From CAZFER01 sp964517495 (GTDB lineage Bacteria > Hinthialibacterota > Hinthialibacteria > Hinthialibacterales > Hinthialibacteraceae): DNA of 64,000 nt. The translations under genes and the position numbers were made by a program. Below the pieces are notes generated by a model, which did not search any database, was not told where the DNA came from, and saw nothing but the letters and a program-made list of their open reading frames with translations. Of this stretch, positions 23,736 through 33,285 are shown in pieces (within the stretch, counting starts at the first letter, position 1; each line of letters begins with the position of its first letter). The stretch is taken from the NCBI GenBank assembly GCA_964517495.1, contig CAZFER010000014.1, positions 1-64,000 on the forward strand, given 5' to 3'.

Positions 23736-25742
23736 TTAACTTGCCGTTTCAAACGCTTCTTCATTCATTAGTTCCGCATTCTCCGCACGGGTGTAAGTTC
23801 GATCAGGCAACGCTTTGCTGGGATGATGCTGAAACGAATGTCCGTTCCCATTTCTGTGTCCATTTCCGATCTTGAATTGGTTGATCATATCCTGCAGAGA
23901 TTGCGCTTGAGTGGATAACTCCTCGCTGGCGGAGGCGGATTCTTCACTGGTGGCGGAATTTTGTTGGGTGACTTGATCCAACTGTTTTAAGGCATTATTG
24001 ATCTGATTGGCACTGTTGCTTTGTTCTTCACAGGCCGCGGTAATATCCTGAACCCATTCAGCTGATTTTTGAATAGCGGGAACCACATTTCGAATCAATT
24101 CGCCCGCGTTTTCCGCTTGTTTGACACTATCAGTGGAGAGAGAGTTAATTTCTTTGGCCGCTTGTTGACTTCGTTCAGCCAGTTTTCGAACTTCCACCGC
24201 CACAACAGCAAATCCTTTCCCCATTTCGCCTGCGCGAGCAGCCTCAATGGCAGCATTTAAGGCAAGAAGATTGGTTTGATCAGCGATATCATCGATTACA
24301 TTGATTTTTTCAGCAATTTTCTTCATCGCTTCTACCGTTTTTTCAACAGCCTGACCGCCATCTTGAGCATCTCGCGCCGACCGATTGGAAACATCATTGG
24401 TCTGAGTGGCATTCGAAGAATTTTGCTCAATCGAGCTGGAAAGTTGCTCAATTGAGGCGCTGGTTTCTTCAAGACTCGCGGCTTGCTCAGCAGCTCCATT
24501 GGCTAGTGATTGTGAGGAGGCGGAGAGTTCTTCAGAACTTTGCGCTAGTTGCTCTGCTGCTTGCTGGATATTCTGCATCACCTGATTCAAGTTGGCTGAC
24601 ATATGGTTAAGCGCACCAGCCAACTGGCCAATTTCGTCTTTTTGCGCAATATCCAGCGACTGAGTAAGGTCACCATCCGCCACAGTTTGGGCAAATGTCA
24701 CACCTTTCAGAATTGGCCCCACAATCCCTTTGGCAATAATGTAAGCTAACACGACACCCACGATAATGGCGATTATACTTATAATGGTTACTGCTTGTTT
24801 TGTTCCTGTGGCAACATGTAGCATTTGCTCATCTGTCATCACGTTCTTTTGAACGGTGGAATCAATTTCACCCAAAAGACGCTGGACTTCATGCAAGGCG
24901 GGCTTGGTTTGTTGGGCAAAAACCGTTTGCGCTTGTTGCATGCCACTCACCCGGTTATCATGCCATGCTAAAATTGCATCAATCTTATCCAGGCATTCAT
25001 AGGCCAGCGGTTTGGTGTTTTGCATATAGTATTGCCGTGCTTCCTCCCGTCTTTCCTCATCCAGCATGGTTTGGATATGCATAGCGCTATGGTGCAATGT
25101 TTGATGAGGAGTTTCCAACTCTTTCAACGCGGTTGCAAATTCATTATCATTCGCTTTTAACAGCGATACGGAATCGGAATGCATCCATTTTCCCAAACTA
25201 CATAACATAGGATCAAATTCTGCATCAATTTTTGTGATGGAGGTATCAACGAAGACATCCTTTACCCGATGTGCCCACGCCAGATGATCCACTTTTTTCT
25301 CACGTAAAAAGTTTCCTAATGCCAAGTCCGCTTGTTGGAATTTTTTATCGATTTCAATAGCGGTTTTGTGGATTTTTTCATGAGGCTCTTTGAGAGCCGC
25401 AAATAATGCTTTAAGTTCAGGAACGAATTCTTCCGCTTTTTTTCGCGTATCACTGTCTAACCATTTACCTAACGCACATTGATGCGGATCGGTTTCAACA
25501 TTTAGAGCTGTCACTGCATCATCCGTCAATAACGCGTTTACAGCATTAGCCCAATTCAAATGATCCAACTCACGCATAACCATTTCACACCGAAGTTTAT
25601 TACCTTCGATGACCTCTTCCGCATCGTAAACAATTTCACCAATCCCCAAGATTGACCATCCTCCCACCAATATGAGGAGCACGATGATTGAACCAAATCC
25701 GACGGCGAACTTACGGCTTAATTTCAAATTTTTCCAACTCAT
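23736..25742 (-). CDS. methyl-accepting chemotaxis protein with two CZB domains
   Basis: A 668-residue chemoreceptor. Membrane segment one is about residues 12-34. The sensor region has two chemoreceptor zinc-binding (CZB) modules, each with an HLxWAxxV helix and a CxLGKW motif: DHLNWANAV...QCALGKWLDS and DHLAWAHRV...LCSLGKWMHS. Membrane segment two is near 320-345, followed by HAMP and the long coiled-coil signalling domain with the tip NLLALNAAIEAARAGEMGKGFAVVA. CZB domains bind zinc and can sense hypochlorite. The start ATG at 25742 fits the GGAGA box better than the ATG two codons upstream. A receiver-like gene precedes it by 29 bases, and sensory genes continue to 31 kb. Confidence 0.92.
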   Translation of the reverse strand: MSWKNLKLSRKFAVGFGSIIVLLILVGGWSILGIGEIVYDAEEVIEGNKLRCEMVMRELDHLNWANAVNALLTDDAVTALNVETDPHQCALGKWLDSDTRKKAEEFVPELKALFAALKEPHEKIHKTAIEIDKKFQQADLALGNFLREKKVDHLAWAHRVKDVFVDTSITKIDAEFDPMLCSLGKWMHSDSVSLLKANDNEFATALKELETPHQTLHHSAMHIQTMLDEERREEARQYYMQNTKPLAYECLDKIDAILAWHDNRVSGMQQAQTVFAQQTKPALHEVQRLLGEIDSTVQKNVMTDEQMLHVATGTKQAVTIISIIAIIVGVVLAYIIAKGIVGPILKGVTFAQTVADGDLTQSLDIAQKDEIGQLAGALNHMSANLNQVMQNIQQAAEQLAQSSEELSASSQSLANGAAEQAASLEETSASIEQLSSSIEQNSSNATQTNDVSNRSARDAQDGGQAVEKTVEAMKKIAEKINVIDDIADQTNLLALNAAIEAARAGEMGKGFAVVAVEVRKLAERSQQAAKEINSLSTDSVKQAENAGELIRNVVPAIQKSAEWVQDITAACEEQSNSANQINNALKQLDQVTQQNSATSEESASASEELSTQAQSLQDMINQFKIGNGHRNGNGHSFQHHPSKALPDRTYTRAENAELMNEEAFETAS

Positions 25743-25771
25743 TGTCATTCTCCTATCTTTGATACATATAA

Positions 25772-26212
25772 TTAATTCACAACATTAATTTTTCTAAACA
25801 ATTTAGACAGGCTTTTGATATTCTTTTGAGTATCAATTTGCTCATCCATTCTTTTCACTACAGAGACTACATCTTGAAAATCACTATCGATCCACGAAAC
25901 AAATCGAGGATGAAGCATATGGGCTTGAGTTATGGTGTCCTGTTTGGAATCGGGTAAGATGAGAATGATTTTATATCTGATTAACCATTCATAGAGTTTG
26001 ATTAATTCCATCAGCTCTTCGCCTGTGGAAATGAACAAAATAATGGTACGAATGGAATAATTCCAGGTATGAAATGAATGCAATAAGTTTGCTTCCAAAA
26101 AATCAATGGAATCGCAATGAATAATTTGACTTGCTGGGTAGTGAGAATAAACCTCACAAAAGAGACGATTTGCATGTTCATTCGATAAGTCTGGCGCATA
26201 TAAAATCATCAT
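25772..26212 (-). CDS. degenerate receiver-like protein upstream of the chemoreceptor
   Basis: A 146-residue protein without a recognised name. The layout resembles a response-regulator receiver fold (hydrophobic strand MMILYAP, helix, IIHCDS, helix, TIILFISTGEE, IILILPDS, RFVSWIDSDFQDVVSVVKRM), but the acidic pocket and phospho-Asp are not in place. It lies 29 bases before the CZB receptor on the same strand, so it may be an accessory of that receptor or of the NtrC-type regulator upstream. Function unknown. Confidence 0.55.
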   Translation of the reverse strand: MMILYAPDLSNEHANRLFCEVYSHYPASQIIHCDSIDFLEANLLHSFHTWNYSIRTIILFISTGEELMELIKLYEWLIRYKIILILPDSKQDTITQAHMLHPRFVSWIDSDFQDVVSVVKRMDEQIDTQKNIKSLSKLFRKINVVN

Positions 26213-26352
26213 GATAGTAATCCATCATTCCTCAATTGGTTTTGATACATTTCTACCTCTAACAAAGAACATGCCAGATTGATTAATATATGGAAGTCAT
26301 GAAAATTGAGGGTGTTAATATAGTTAAATAAAAATGGAAGGATCAAAAGCAT

Positions 26353-26384
26353 CCAGTTTAATTGGAATTGTCCAATTAAACTGG
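26353..26384 (-). terminator. 14-bp perfect hairpin after the NtrC-type gene
   Basis: CCAGTTTAATTGGA (26353-26366) pairs exactly with 26371-26384 around a 4-base loop, 16 bases past the stop of the sigma-54 activator. Confidence 0.75.
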
Positions 26385-26399
26385 AAAAAGAAGAATGAT

Positions 26400-27821
26400 T
26401 TACCGAATCTCGTACTTACTCAACAATTGATAGAAACGTGAACGTCCAACACCGGCTATGTGGCAAGCCTCATCAATATTGCCTCCGGTGTAATTCATAA
26501 GATCGTTTAAATACCTTTTTTCGATTGATTCCAATGAATTTTCGCGTAAATCTTTTAGAGTGGGAAAACGAAAACCACGGTTTGAAGATACATTGGAATA
26601 AACTGGTTTATCAGTTTGCTCTAAAGAAGACAAGGTTAAGCAAGTTCTAATGTGGGTTGGAAGATGTTTGGCGAATAGGGTATTCTCATATTGAGTTCGG
26701 GCAAAAACACCATCCAAAGTGTTAATCAATTCCCGTATGTTTCCTGGACAATCATAGGCAAGCAATGCTTCAAAGAAATCTGGACTGAATCCTTTTGTTT
26801 CGCATTGATGCTGATCACACAATTGGGTTATACGATGAATGGCAATTTCTTTAATATCCTCTTTACGTTCCCGCAGAGGAGGTAATTCAATCGAAAAAGA
26901 TTTAATGCGGTAATAAAGATCCTCACGAAACAATTTATTCTTAACCATGTCGTCAAGATTACGGTTGGTGGCTGCAATCAAACGAAAGTTGCTGGTTTCC
27001 TCATTTAAAGAACCAACCGGTCGTAAGCGATGTTCTTGCAAGGTCCGAAGAAACTTTTTCTGCAATTCCAGTGGAAGTTCGCCTATTTCGTCCAAAAACA
27101 AGGTTCCTCCATCCGCTTGCTTAATCAAACCAAGACGGGATTTATCCGCCCCCGTAAAGGCTCCTTTTTCATGGCCAAATAGCGTACTTTCCACAAGGTT
27201 TTCAGGCAAAGAGGCGCAATCGACTATGACGAAATTCTTATTCATGCGCCGGCTGTTGTGATGAATCGCAGTGGCGCATAATTCCTTGCCCGTTCCAGTC
27301 TCCCCCGTTAATAAAACACTCACATCGCTGCTGGCTGCCATCGCCAATTGATTTAAGCAATCCATTAAACGCGGGCTGTGGCCAATAAGAGCCCCGCGTT
27401 TAAACAAAACCGGTGCCTTTAATTGTTTTTGTTTTTCCTTACGATATTCAAGCGCCCTTAGGATTTGTAATTGAATTTCTTTTATTGGGGCGGGAGATTT
27501 CTTTGGAATGTATCCCCATGCATCGTTTTTAATGGCTAGTTCAGCGCCATTCGGCTCACCCATCCCCGTCACAATAATCACTTCGGGATTTGACGATAAT
27601 GCTTTAAAACGAGGGAGGAATTCCAGGCCATTTCCATCCGGTAAATGAACATCCAGTAAAATAATATCAAACGGTTTAGCAGAGGCTATCCGCAATCCAT
27701 CGTGCAACGTTAGCACATACTGGGTATTGCAACAAATTTGATGTACACAACGTGCCAACAGTTTGCACATCGGTTCGTCATCATCAATAATCAAAACGTT
27801 TGTTTCAAGTTGATCTGACAT
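26400..27821 (-). CDS. NtrC-family sigma-54-dependent response regulator
   Basis: A 473-residue activator. The receiver domain (about 8-125) has acidic pair Asp13-Asp14-Asp15 and phospho-acceptor Asp57 in IILLDVHLPD. The AAA+ domain (about 145-375) has Walker A GETGTGKE, the sigma-54 contact loop GAFTGA, Walker B GGTLFLDEIGEL and the LPPLRERKEDI sensor region. The C-terminal Fis-type helix-turn-helix ends in GGNIDEACHIAGVGRSRFYQLLSKYEI. It would activate sigma-54 promoters after phosphorylation, most likely by the hybrid kinase encoded 111 bases upstream. No target promoter could be assigned. Confidence 0.95.
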   Translation of the reverse strand: MSDQLETNVLIIDDDEPMCKLLARCVHQICCNTQYVLTLHDGLRIASAKPFDIILLDVHLPDGNGLEFLPRFKALSSNPEVIIVTGMGEPNGAELAIKNDAWGYIPKKSPAPIKEIQLQILRALEYRKEKQKQLKAPVLFKRGALIGHSPRLMDCLNQLAMAASSDVSVLLTGETGTGKELCATAIHHNSRRMNKNFVIVDCASLPENLVESTLFGHEKGAFTGADKSRLGLIKQADGGTLFLDEIGELPLELQKKFLRTLQEHRLRPVGSLNEETSNFRLIAATNRNLDDMVKNKLFREDLYYRIKSFSIELPPLRERKEDIKEIAIHRITQLCDQHQCETKGFSPDFFEALLAYDCPGNIRELINTLDGVFARTQYENTLFAKHLPTHIRTCLTLSSLEQTDKPVYSNVSSNRGFRFPTLKDLRENSLESIEKRYLNDLMNYTGGNIDEACHIAGVGRSRFYQLLSKYEIR

Positions 27822-27932
27822 ATCTTTTGGTTATATATAGTTTTATTGGCGTATTTACATATCTCACATTTCAATTTATTTCAAGATTATCATATGTTAA
27901 AATAACAAAAATTGAAAAAAAACACACACTTT

Positions 27933-30900
27933 TTATTCTTGATGATCCAATATCTCCCGAATTTTGATCATCAGATCATAGGAATGAAATGGTTTGTGAA
28001 TAAAATTGACATTCTTATCCAGCACACCATGATGAACAATAGCATTATCAGTATAACCGGACATAAAGACAATCTTCAACTCTGGTAACATTTTTCGAAT
28101 ATGCTGAGACAATTGACGTCCACTCATATTGGGCATCACCACATCGCTCAACATGAGATGAATGGACTGCTCTTGATTTTTGCACAAATAAATGGCCTCA
28201 TCGCCATTCGCCGCCTCTAAAACATGATATCCAGCGGATTCCAAGGTGCGGCAAATGACATTTCGCACCGAATTATCATCTTCGACGACCAGGATGGTCT
28301 CCGAGCCTTTTATCTCACCATTTTGAGTCTTTTCGCGTGACTCAACCATATGACCATCAACAGCAGGCAGATAAACGTTAAATGTTGTTCCGATTTCCGG
28401 TTCACTGTATACACTGATATGGCCTTTGCTTTGTTTGACAATGCCAAAAACAGTTGATAATCCCAAACCGGTTCCCTCCCCTACACTCTTGGTTGTGAAA
28501 AAAGGTTCAAAAATTTTGTCCTGAATTTCCTTGCTCATTCCCATGCCCGTATCACTGAGGGAAATCATAACATAAGGGCCAGGATCCAGTTTATACTGTT
28601 CGGCATTTTTTTCATCCAAAAAGATGTTGCGAGTTTCAAGGGTTAATTTCCCACCGTGGGGCATGGCATCTTTGGCGTTAACCACAAGATTCATGATCAC
28701 TTGTTCAAGATGGCCGGGATCCGCATGGACCATACGAACATTCGATTCAAATATCACGATAAATTCAATATCTTCACGAATCAAACGCCGAAGCATTTTA
28801 TCAAACTGGTTGATCAAATCGTTTATATCCAAAACCATGGGTTGAAGAATTTGGCGGCGGCTAAAGGCCAATAGTTGCCGGGTTAAATTGGCGGCCCGTT
28901 CTGAAGCATTCAAAATTTCATGGAGATCGTCTTGAATAGGATCATCACTTGGTAATGTTTGCATAGCAAAATTACAATATCCATCAATAGCCATTAACAT
29001 GTTATTAAAATCATGGGCCACCCCTCCCGCCAGTTGGCCAATGGCTTCCATTTTTTGAGACTGCTGAATTTTTTCCTCCATCTTTTTCTCTTCGGTAATA
29101 TCATGGATATGTTCCACAACATATTGAACATGTCCATGCTCATCGAAGATGGGGCAGGCACTGATTTCTTTGATGCTACCGTCTTGATAAACTTTCTGTT
29201 CACGCAACAGTGGGTTTCCTGTTTGAAATAAATCGTTCAAATGACAATCATCACACGGCGCATCATGATCCATTAAATACTCATAACACGTGAGACGATC
29301 TGAATCATATTCATCATTTGAAAAAGCATTGGATTTTGCATTTGAGTGAACAATCCGGAAATCTCTATCCAATACCAAAATCAAATCTTGTATTGCTTCA
29401 AAAATCCCCTTAAGCAGATCACGGGATTCACGAAGATCATTGGCATGCTTGGCACGCAGGATGGCACCGCTTATATGAGTGGCCAAGGCTTGAATCGTGT
29501 GGCATGTATTTTCTGAAATGTTTTCAACGGTGTGAGAAGCAGCTATTAAAACAAGCAAATGTTTGCTTTTGTGGATAATTGGGATTGCAACGCTGCTTTG
29601 TATGTTTTCTTTTTTCATAAAAGGAATGGTACGAATTTCTTCCGGCAATTTCCCACAAAAGGACCCATTCTTGATTAACATTAAAAAAGGATTATCCTGT
29701 TCTAACCAATATACACTTTTGACGAAATCTGTAGAGACTCCTTCATGAAAAATCAGTTCCAGCATCTCATGTTTGTCATTCCAAATATATACAGCCCCAC
29801 AATCTATCTCTTCCAATTGGCATATTGTTTCCAAAACACGTTCTGTAATCTCGGTTAAATTGTTAGTGGATGCAACATCCAAAACCAATTTACGTTCATT
29901 TTCCAAGAGATCTCGTGTTCGTTTTTGTTCGGTTATATCGAGTGCAGTAAATATGAGACTATTTTCAAAACGATTGGGATTCATTTCGGCAGAACGGAGA
30001 AACACATCAATGATTGTTCCATCTTTTCGCTTTAAACGTGTCTCAATGGAGCCAACACCCTTTGTATGAATTTGAGGATGCTTCTCTCTTCCTACCCGTA
30101 AAAATTCCTCCTCTGAAGGATAGAGGATTCGAGCCGATTGGCCTTCAAGTTCTTCCGCGGAATACCCGGTAATTATTTGAAATCGTTCATTGGTCCAACC
30201 GAGAATTCTATTCTTGACCACACCAATACCGATAGGGGCAGCATTGAGAATGCTACGAATGGTTTGTTCTTTATATAAAATTTCACCTTCATTCTTTTTC
30301 TGCTCTGTAACATCTCTCATCGTTCCCACTAAACCACCGATACTTCCATCACTTTTAAAATAGGTAGCTTTGGAAAATAAAATGTCTCGTATATTTCCAT
30401 CCGCATGCTTGAATTTTGCTTCATAATGCTGAATCCCTGGTTCGGTAAAAAGAATGTCGTCCTTTTCTTTATACGTTTTAGCCAGTTCGCTTGATGCAAT
30501 GTCAAACACGCCACTTCCAACAAGTTGCTCTTTTGTTTTCCCTGTATAGGCTTCAAATGCCTTGTTGCATCCTTGATAACGTCCATCGGTGCCTTTATAG
30601 AAAATAGGGATCGGGATTGTATCAATTAAGGTCGAAAAAAACGAAAGATGATCTTCCGTGGATATTGGCGGATTGGGTTGTATAACATGTAAGCTTAATC
30701 TATATGAATTCGCTCCCCAACAGAGCAATATGGAAATAATAAAAATCAACACAACTTCAATCCACTCATATTGCCCATATAAATAAGACTGAACGAAATT
30801 ATAACCCTGGTGGGTTCCTAACAGGAATACAGCCAACGCCACCACAAGACAAAAACGAGAGGAAACAGTTTTACTTTTTAGGTTAAGAATAAGCCCAGCT

Positions 30901-30962
30901 GCAATAAGCAATAATAAAGCTGAGGTGAATAGAATCAATGATGCCATAGGACTTCTCAACAA
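27933..30962 (-). CDS. membrane hybrid histidine kinase, PAS-PAS-GAF-PAS-HisKA-HATPase-REC
   Basis: A 1009-residue sensor kinase. Two or three N-terminal helices (about 8-75) anchor it. PAS domains lie at about 105-220, 228-345 and 505-620, with a GAF domain at about 360-500. HisKA has the phospho-acceptor His in GGVAHDFNNML (about 650). The ATPase domain has NAKDAM, SDTGMGM and GTGLGLSTVFGIVKQ, and a C-terminal receiver (about 885-1005) has Asp in LMLSDVVMPN. The second-PAS to GAF layout suggests several small-molecule or redox inputs. It lies next to the NtrC-type regulator on the same strand and is its likely partner, by phosphorelay or direct transfer. Confidence 0.93.
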   Translation of the reverse strand: MLRSPMASLILFTSALLLLIAAGLILNLKSKTVSSRFCLVVALAVFLLGTHQGYNFVQSYLYGQYEWIEVVLIFIISILLCWGANSYRLSLHVIQPNPPISTEDHLSFFSTLIDTIPIPIFYKGTDGRYQGCNKAFEAYTGKTKEQLVGSGVFDIASSELAKTYKEKDDILFTEPGIQHYEAKFKHADGNIRDILFSKATYFKSDGSIGGLVGTMRDVTEQKKNEGEILYKEQTIRSILNAAPIGIGVVKNRILGWTNERFQIITGYSAEELEGQSARILYPSEEEFLRVGREKHPQIHTKGVGSIETRLKRKDGTIIDVFLRSAEMNPNRFENSLIFTALDITEQKRTRDLLENERKLVLDVASTNNLTEITERVLETICQLEEIDCGAVYIWNDKHEMLELIFHEGVSTDFVKSVYWLEQDNPFLMLIKNGSFCGKLPEEIRTIPFMKKENIQSSVAIPIIHKSKHLLVLIAASHTVENISENTCHTIQALATHISGAILRAKHANDLRESRDLLKGIFEAIQDLILVLDRDFRIVHSNAKSNAFSNDEYDSDRLTCYEYLMDHDAPCDDCHLNDLFQTGNPLLREQKVYQDGSIKEISACPIFDEHGHVQYVVEHIHDITEEKKMEEKIQQSQKMEAIGQLAGGVAHDFNNMLMAIDGYCNFAMQTLPSDDPIQDDLHEILNASERAANLTRQLLAFSRRQILQPMVLDINDLINQFDKMLRRLIREDIEFIVIFESNVRMVHADPGHLEQVIMNLVVNAKDAMPHGGKLTLETRNIFLDEKNAEQYKLDPGPYVMISLSDTGMGMSKEIQDKIFEPFFTTKSVGEGTGLGLSTVFGIVKQSKGHISVYSEPEIGTTFNVYLPAVDGHMVESREKTQNGEIKGSETILVVEDDNSVRNVICRTLESAGYHVLEAANGDEAIYLCKNQEQSIHLMLSDVVMPNMSGRQLSQHIRKMLPELKIVFMSGYTDNAIVHHGVLDKNVNFIHKPFHSYDLMIKIREILDHQE

Positions 30963-31175
30963 ACATGTTCAAATAACAACATCCCAGAACAATAATTAAA
31001 AAAACAGAATAAAGATTATTTGAATTTTAGCACAAAAATTATCAAAAAGTAACTCGATTCTCACTTTATTTAAATTACATATATTTATATAAGATTTTTC
31101 CTTTGTCCAGCCATCATAATTTTGATGTGATGATGATAATATTATCTTTATATTAAACAGAAGGATTGGGCTTCT

Positions 31176-31256
31176 GAGATTGTCTCGAAACCGTGGTGAC
31201 ACATCGGTCAATCCCTACATGTTGTAGGTGAACCTATGTGTACATCCTATGTTGTG
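31176..31256. repeat. degenerate relative of the 48.3-kb palindromic element
   Basis: GAGATTGTCTCGAAAC at 31176 matches the arm of the palindrome at 48320-48375 (GAGATTGTCTCAAAAC), and CCTATGTGT further on matches its loop. The second arm is lost. A small CCTACATGTTGTAGG hairpin lies inside. The rest of the 463-base gap 30963-31425 holds the terminator below and AT-rich DNA with no gene. Confidence 0.45.
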
Positions 31257-31335
31257 TAATATCATCATTCTGAATAAAGGTTGCTGTTTTGTCAGAAAAG
31301 TTCAATGTGGAAAGAAAAAAATTTAGTGGGTAAAT

Positions 31336-31357
31336 AAAAAGCAGGCTGAAAGCCTGC
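31336..31357 (-). terminator. Rho-independent terminator after cheX-cheY
   Basis: GCAGGCT-GAA-AGCCTGC (31341-31357), read on the minus strand, is followed by TTTTTATTT at 31340 downward. Confidence 0.85.
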
Positions 31358-31425
31358 CCCATAAAAAAAGATTAGCAGATCAAATTGCCGGGATTAAAAC
31401 CTTTTAGAGCGATTACTTTCTTTTT

Positions 31426-31800
31426 TCAACATGACGAACAACACGCCGCTAATGTCTCTCCAATTTTGTTTATGGCGGTTTCTGGCTTAAACGGTTTGAT
31501 GAGATAGTTGTTAACCCCTGCTTCAATGGCCTCGTTGACGTGCATTTGATCCGCCAGTCCGGTGACCATAATGATGGGCATGGTTTTTCCCATGGCCCGG
31601 ATAGCGCGCACCGCGTCTATTCCCTGCATGTTGGGCATATTCCAGTCCATGAAGATCACGTCATAGTGGCTATGTTTGATAAGTTCGATTGCTTCAAGCC
31701 CATCCTGAGCCTGATCAAACTGGTCAAATCCTGCTTGTTTAGCCGCATTGATTAATACAACGCGGGCGAGATTGGAATCATCAGCGATGAGAGCTTTCAT
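31426..31800 (-). CDS. CheY-like single-domain response regulator
   Basis: A 124-residue receiver with the acidic pocket ADDSNLARV, phospho-Asp in VIFMDWNMPN (about residue 52), Thr in MVTGLADQ and Lys in YLIKPFKPET. No output domain. The start at 31800 is set by the AAGGAGG box; the longer ORF from 31827 lies inside cheX. The start codon overlaps the end of the CheX-type gene by 20 bases, so the two are translationally coupled, which fits a CheX phosphatase acting on this CheY. It probably signals to the flagellar motor or another output. Confidence 0.93.
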   Translation of the reverse strand: MKALIADDSNLARVVLINAAKQAGFDQFDQAQDGLEAIELIKHSHYDVIFMDWNMPNMQGIDAVRAIRAMGKTMPIIMVTGLADQMHVNEAIEAGVNNYLIKPFKPETAINKIGETLAACCSSC

Positions 31801-32371
31801 GGTGGTCCTCCTTACGGTGCGATGCATAAGTATTCATGGACACTCGAATAACGAATGGGCCAAGGTCACTTGTGAATGGAATTTCAATCCAGGCAATTTT
31901 GGAATGAGATTCCATTTTAAAACGGTTACCTCGAAAAACAGTTGGAATGCTTATATCGATAGGAGCAACTAATTGAGTATTCAATTTGGCTTGAGCGCCG
32001 CCGGCTATCACGTTAATAAATTCAGCCACCGCATCAATCACCTTTGAATCGACGACAACAATATCTTCCTGATAGATACGGCTAACCATAGCTAAAGCGG
32101 TTTTGACGGGAAATGCCATTGCCACATTACCACGCACATAGCCACTCAAGCCGATCAACACGATAATATCCAATGGGGGTGGGGGATTGGTGTTAATTGA
32201 AATTTGGTCTTCTCTCTCCGCGCGACATGCAAGCATGGTATCAAAAAAGTTTTTGACACTTTCGATAAACGGATTGATATATTCAGCTCGGATAACGGGT
32301 TTGCCAAAGCGTTTCCCCATAATTGGAGTGACACCATTTCCCCCCCAACCTTTATCGATAGCTGGCCTCAT
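31781..32371 (-). CDS. cheX: CheX-type chemotaxis phosphatase
   Basis: A 196-residue protein of the CheC/CheX/FliY group. AEYINPFIESVKNFFDTML matches the CheX N-terminal helix, and VIDAVAEFINVIAGGAQAKL carries the ExxN-type catalytic motif (E, then N three residues on) that dephosphorylates CheY. LSGYVRGNVAMAF is the typical middle strand. The start ATG at 32371 follows GGAGGGG; an ORF extension to 32446 has no such site. It is co-transcribed with the overlapping cheY-like gene. It has about 35 residues before the CheX domain, a little longer than usual. Confidence 0.88.
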   Translation of the reverse strand: MRPAIDKGWGGNGVTPIMGKRFGKPVIRAEYINPFIESVKNFFDTMLACRAEREDQISINTNPPPPLDIIVLIGLSGYVRGNVAMAFPVKTALAMVSRIYQEDIVVVDSKVIDAVAEFINVIAGGAQAKLNTQLVAPIDISIPTVFRGNRFKMESHSKIAWIEIPFTSDLGPFVIRVSMNTYASHRKEDHHESSHR

Positions 32372-32853
32372 TGTCCCCTCCATTGCATAACCAAATATAT
32401 GACTCATAACAGCTGAATCATTATAATTGGTATAATGGTGATTCACTTCAATCTATATGTAAAGATAGATTATAAATTGGAAAGTGTCAATACTTTTAGT
32501 AATGTTATTTTATATTTTATTCATTATTTGTAACGATAATTAAACATTATTAACTCGTCAAAATATTAAGCAAATTCAAGTCAATTACAGCGATATTTAT
32601 TCATAAACCTATATTTTTGAGCATGTTAGCCCGCATTACGATTAAAGTATCCCGAATAACAATGATCTTAAATATAATCCTACGAGATTTCAAAAGCGTG
32701 GCCCGTTTGCTCCTGGGTCAAATTGAATGTTTTATTTTGCCATTCAAAAGGATCGATAAATTTGCTATTTTAAGATAACAGAGGAACGATCTTATTATAC
32801 GCAGCGATGGATGGTCAAAAGTATCGAGCGTTTTAATAAGGAGGCATAAAAGT

Positions 32854-33267
32854 ATGACCAAAGCCTATGCATCCATCACCATTAATTTACCGATATCGAC
32901 ATGTTATGAGTTTGTAAAAAATGTGTATCATGATCCCAAATTTGTTTCTGCGTATAAAAGCCTTTATTCCGGAAAGAACTATTCAGGGCAGATTGTGGAT
33001 TCGAGTGAAAATCAACGAATGGTTATTCATGAATCCGCTATGGATGGCCTGACCGGTATGAGAATGAGCGGCTGGACAATCACTTATGATTTTCATGAAT
33101 TAGACAGCCAAACCACCAAAATAGAACTCATGATTGATTATGGATTATTACTTGGCATAATGGGATTAAGTACAATGCATATTCAAGCTAAAAATGAGGT
33201 GCTCGGGAGAATACTCGCCTTAATGGCATTGGAACAAGGAAGCGCACTAAATTCAAATAGAGAGTAA
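32854..33267 (+). CDS. SRPBCC-like small protein
   Basis: A 137-residue protein with the look of a START/SRPBCC ligand-binding fold: SITINLPISTCYEFVKNVYHDPKFV at the start (strand then V-shaped helices) and a long C-terminal helix. No catalytic motif. A strong AAGGAGG precedes the ATG. Only 18 bases separate it from the sulfatase, so they form an operon. The 407-base stretch upstream (32447-32853) is AT-rich and shows no gene; it must hold the divergent promoters for this operon and cheX. Function unknown. Confidence 0.65.
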   Translation: MTKAYASITINLPISTCYEFVKNVYHDPKFVSAYKSLYSGKNYSGQIVDSSENQRMVIHESAMDGLTGMRMSGWTITYDFHELDSQTTKIELMIDYGLLLGIMGLSTMHIQAKNEVLGRILALMALEQGSALNSNRE

Positions 33268-33285
33268 ATAATAAGGAGGAGCGTA

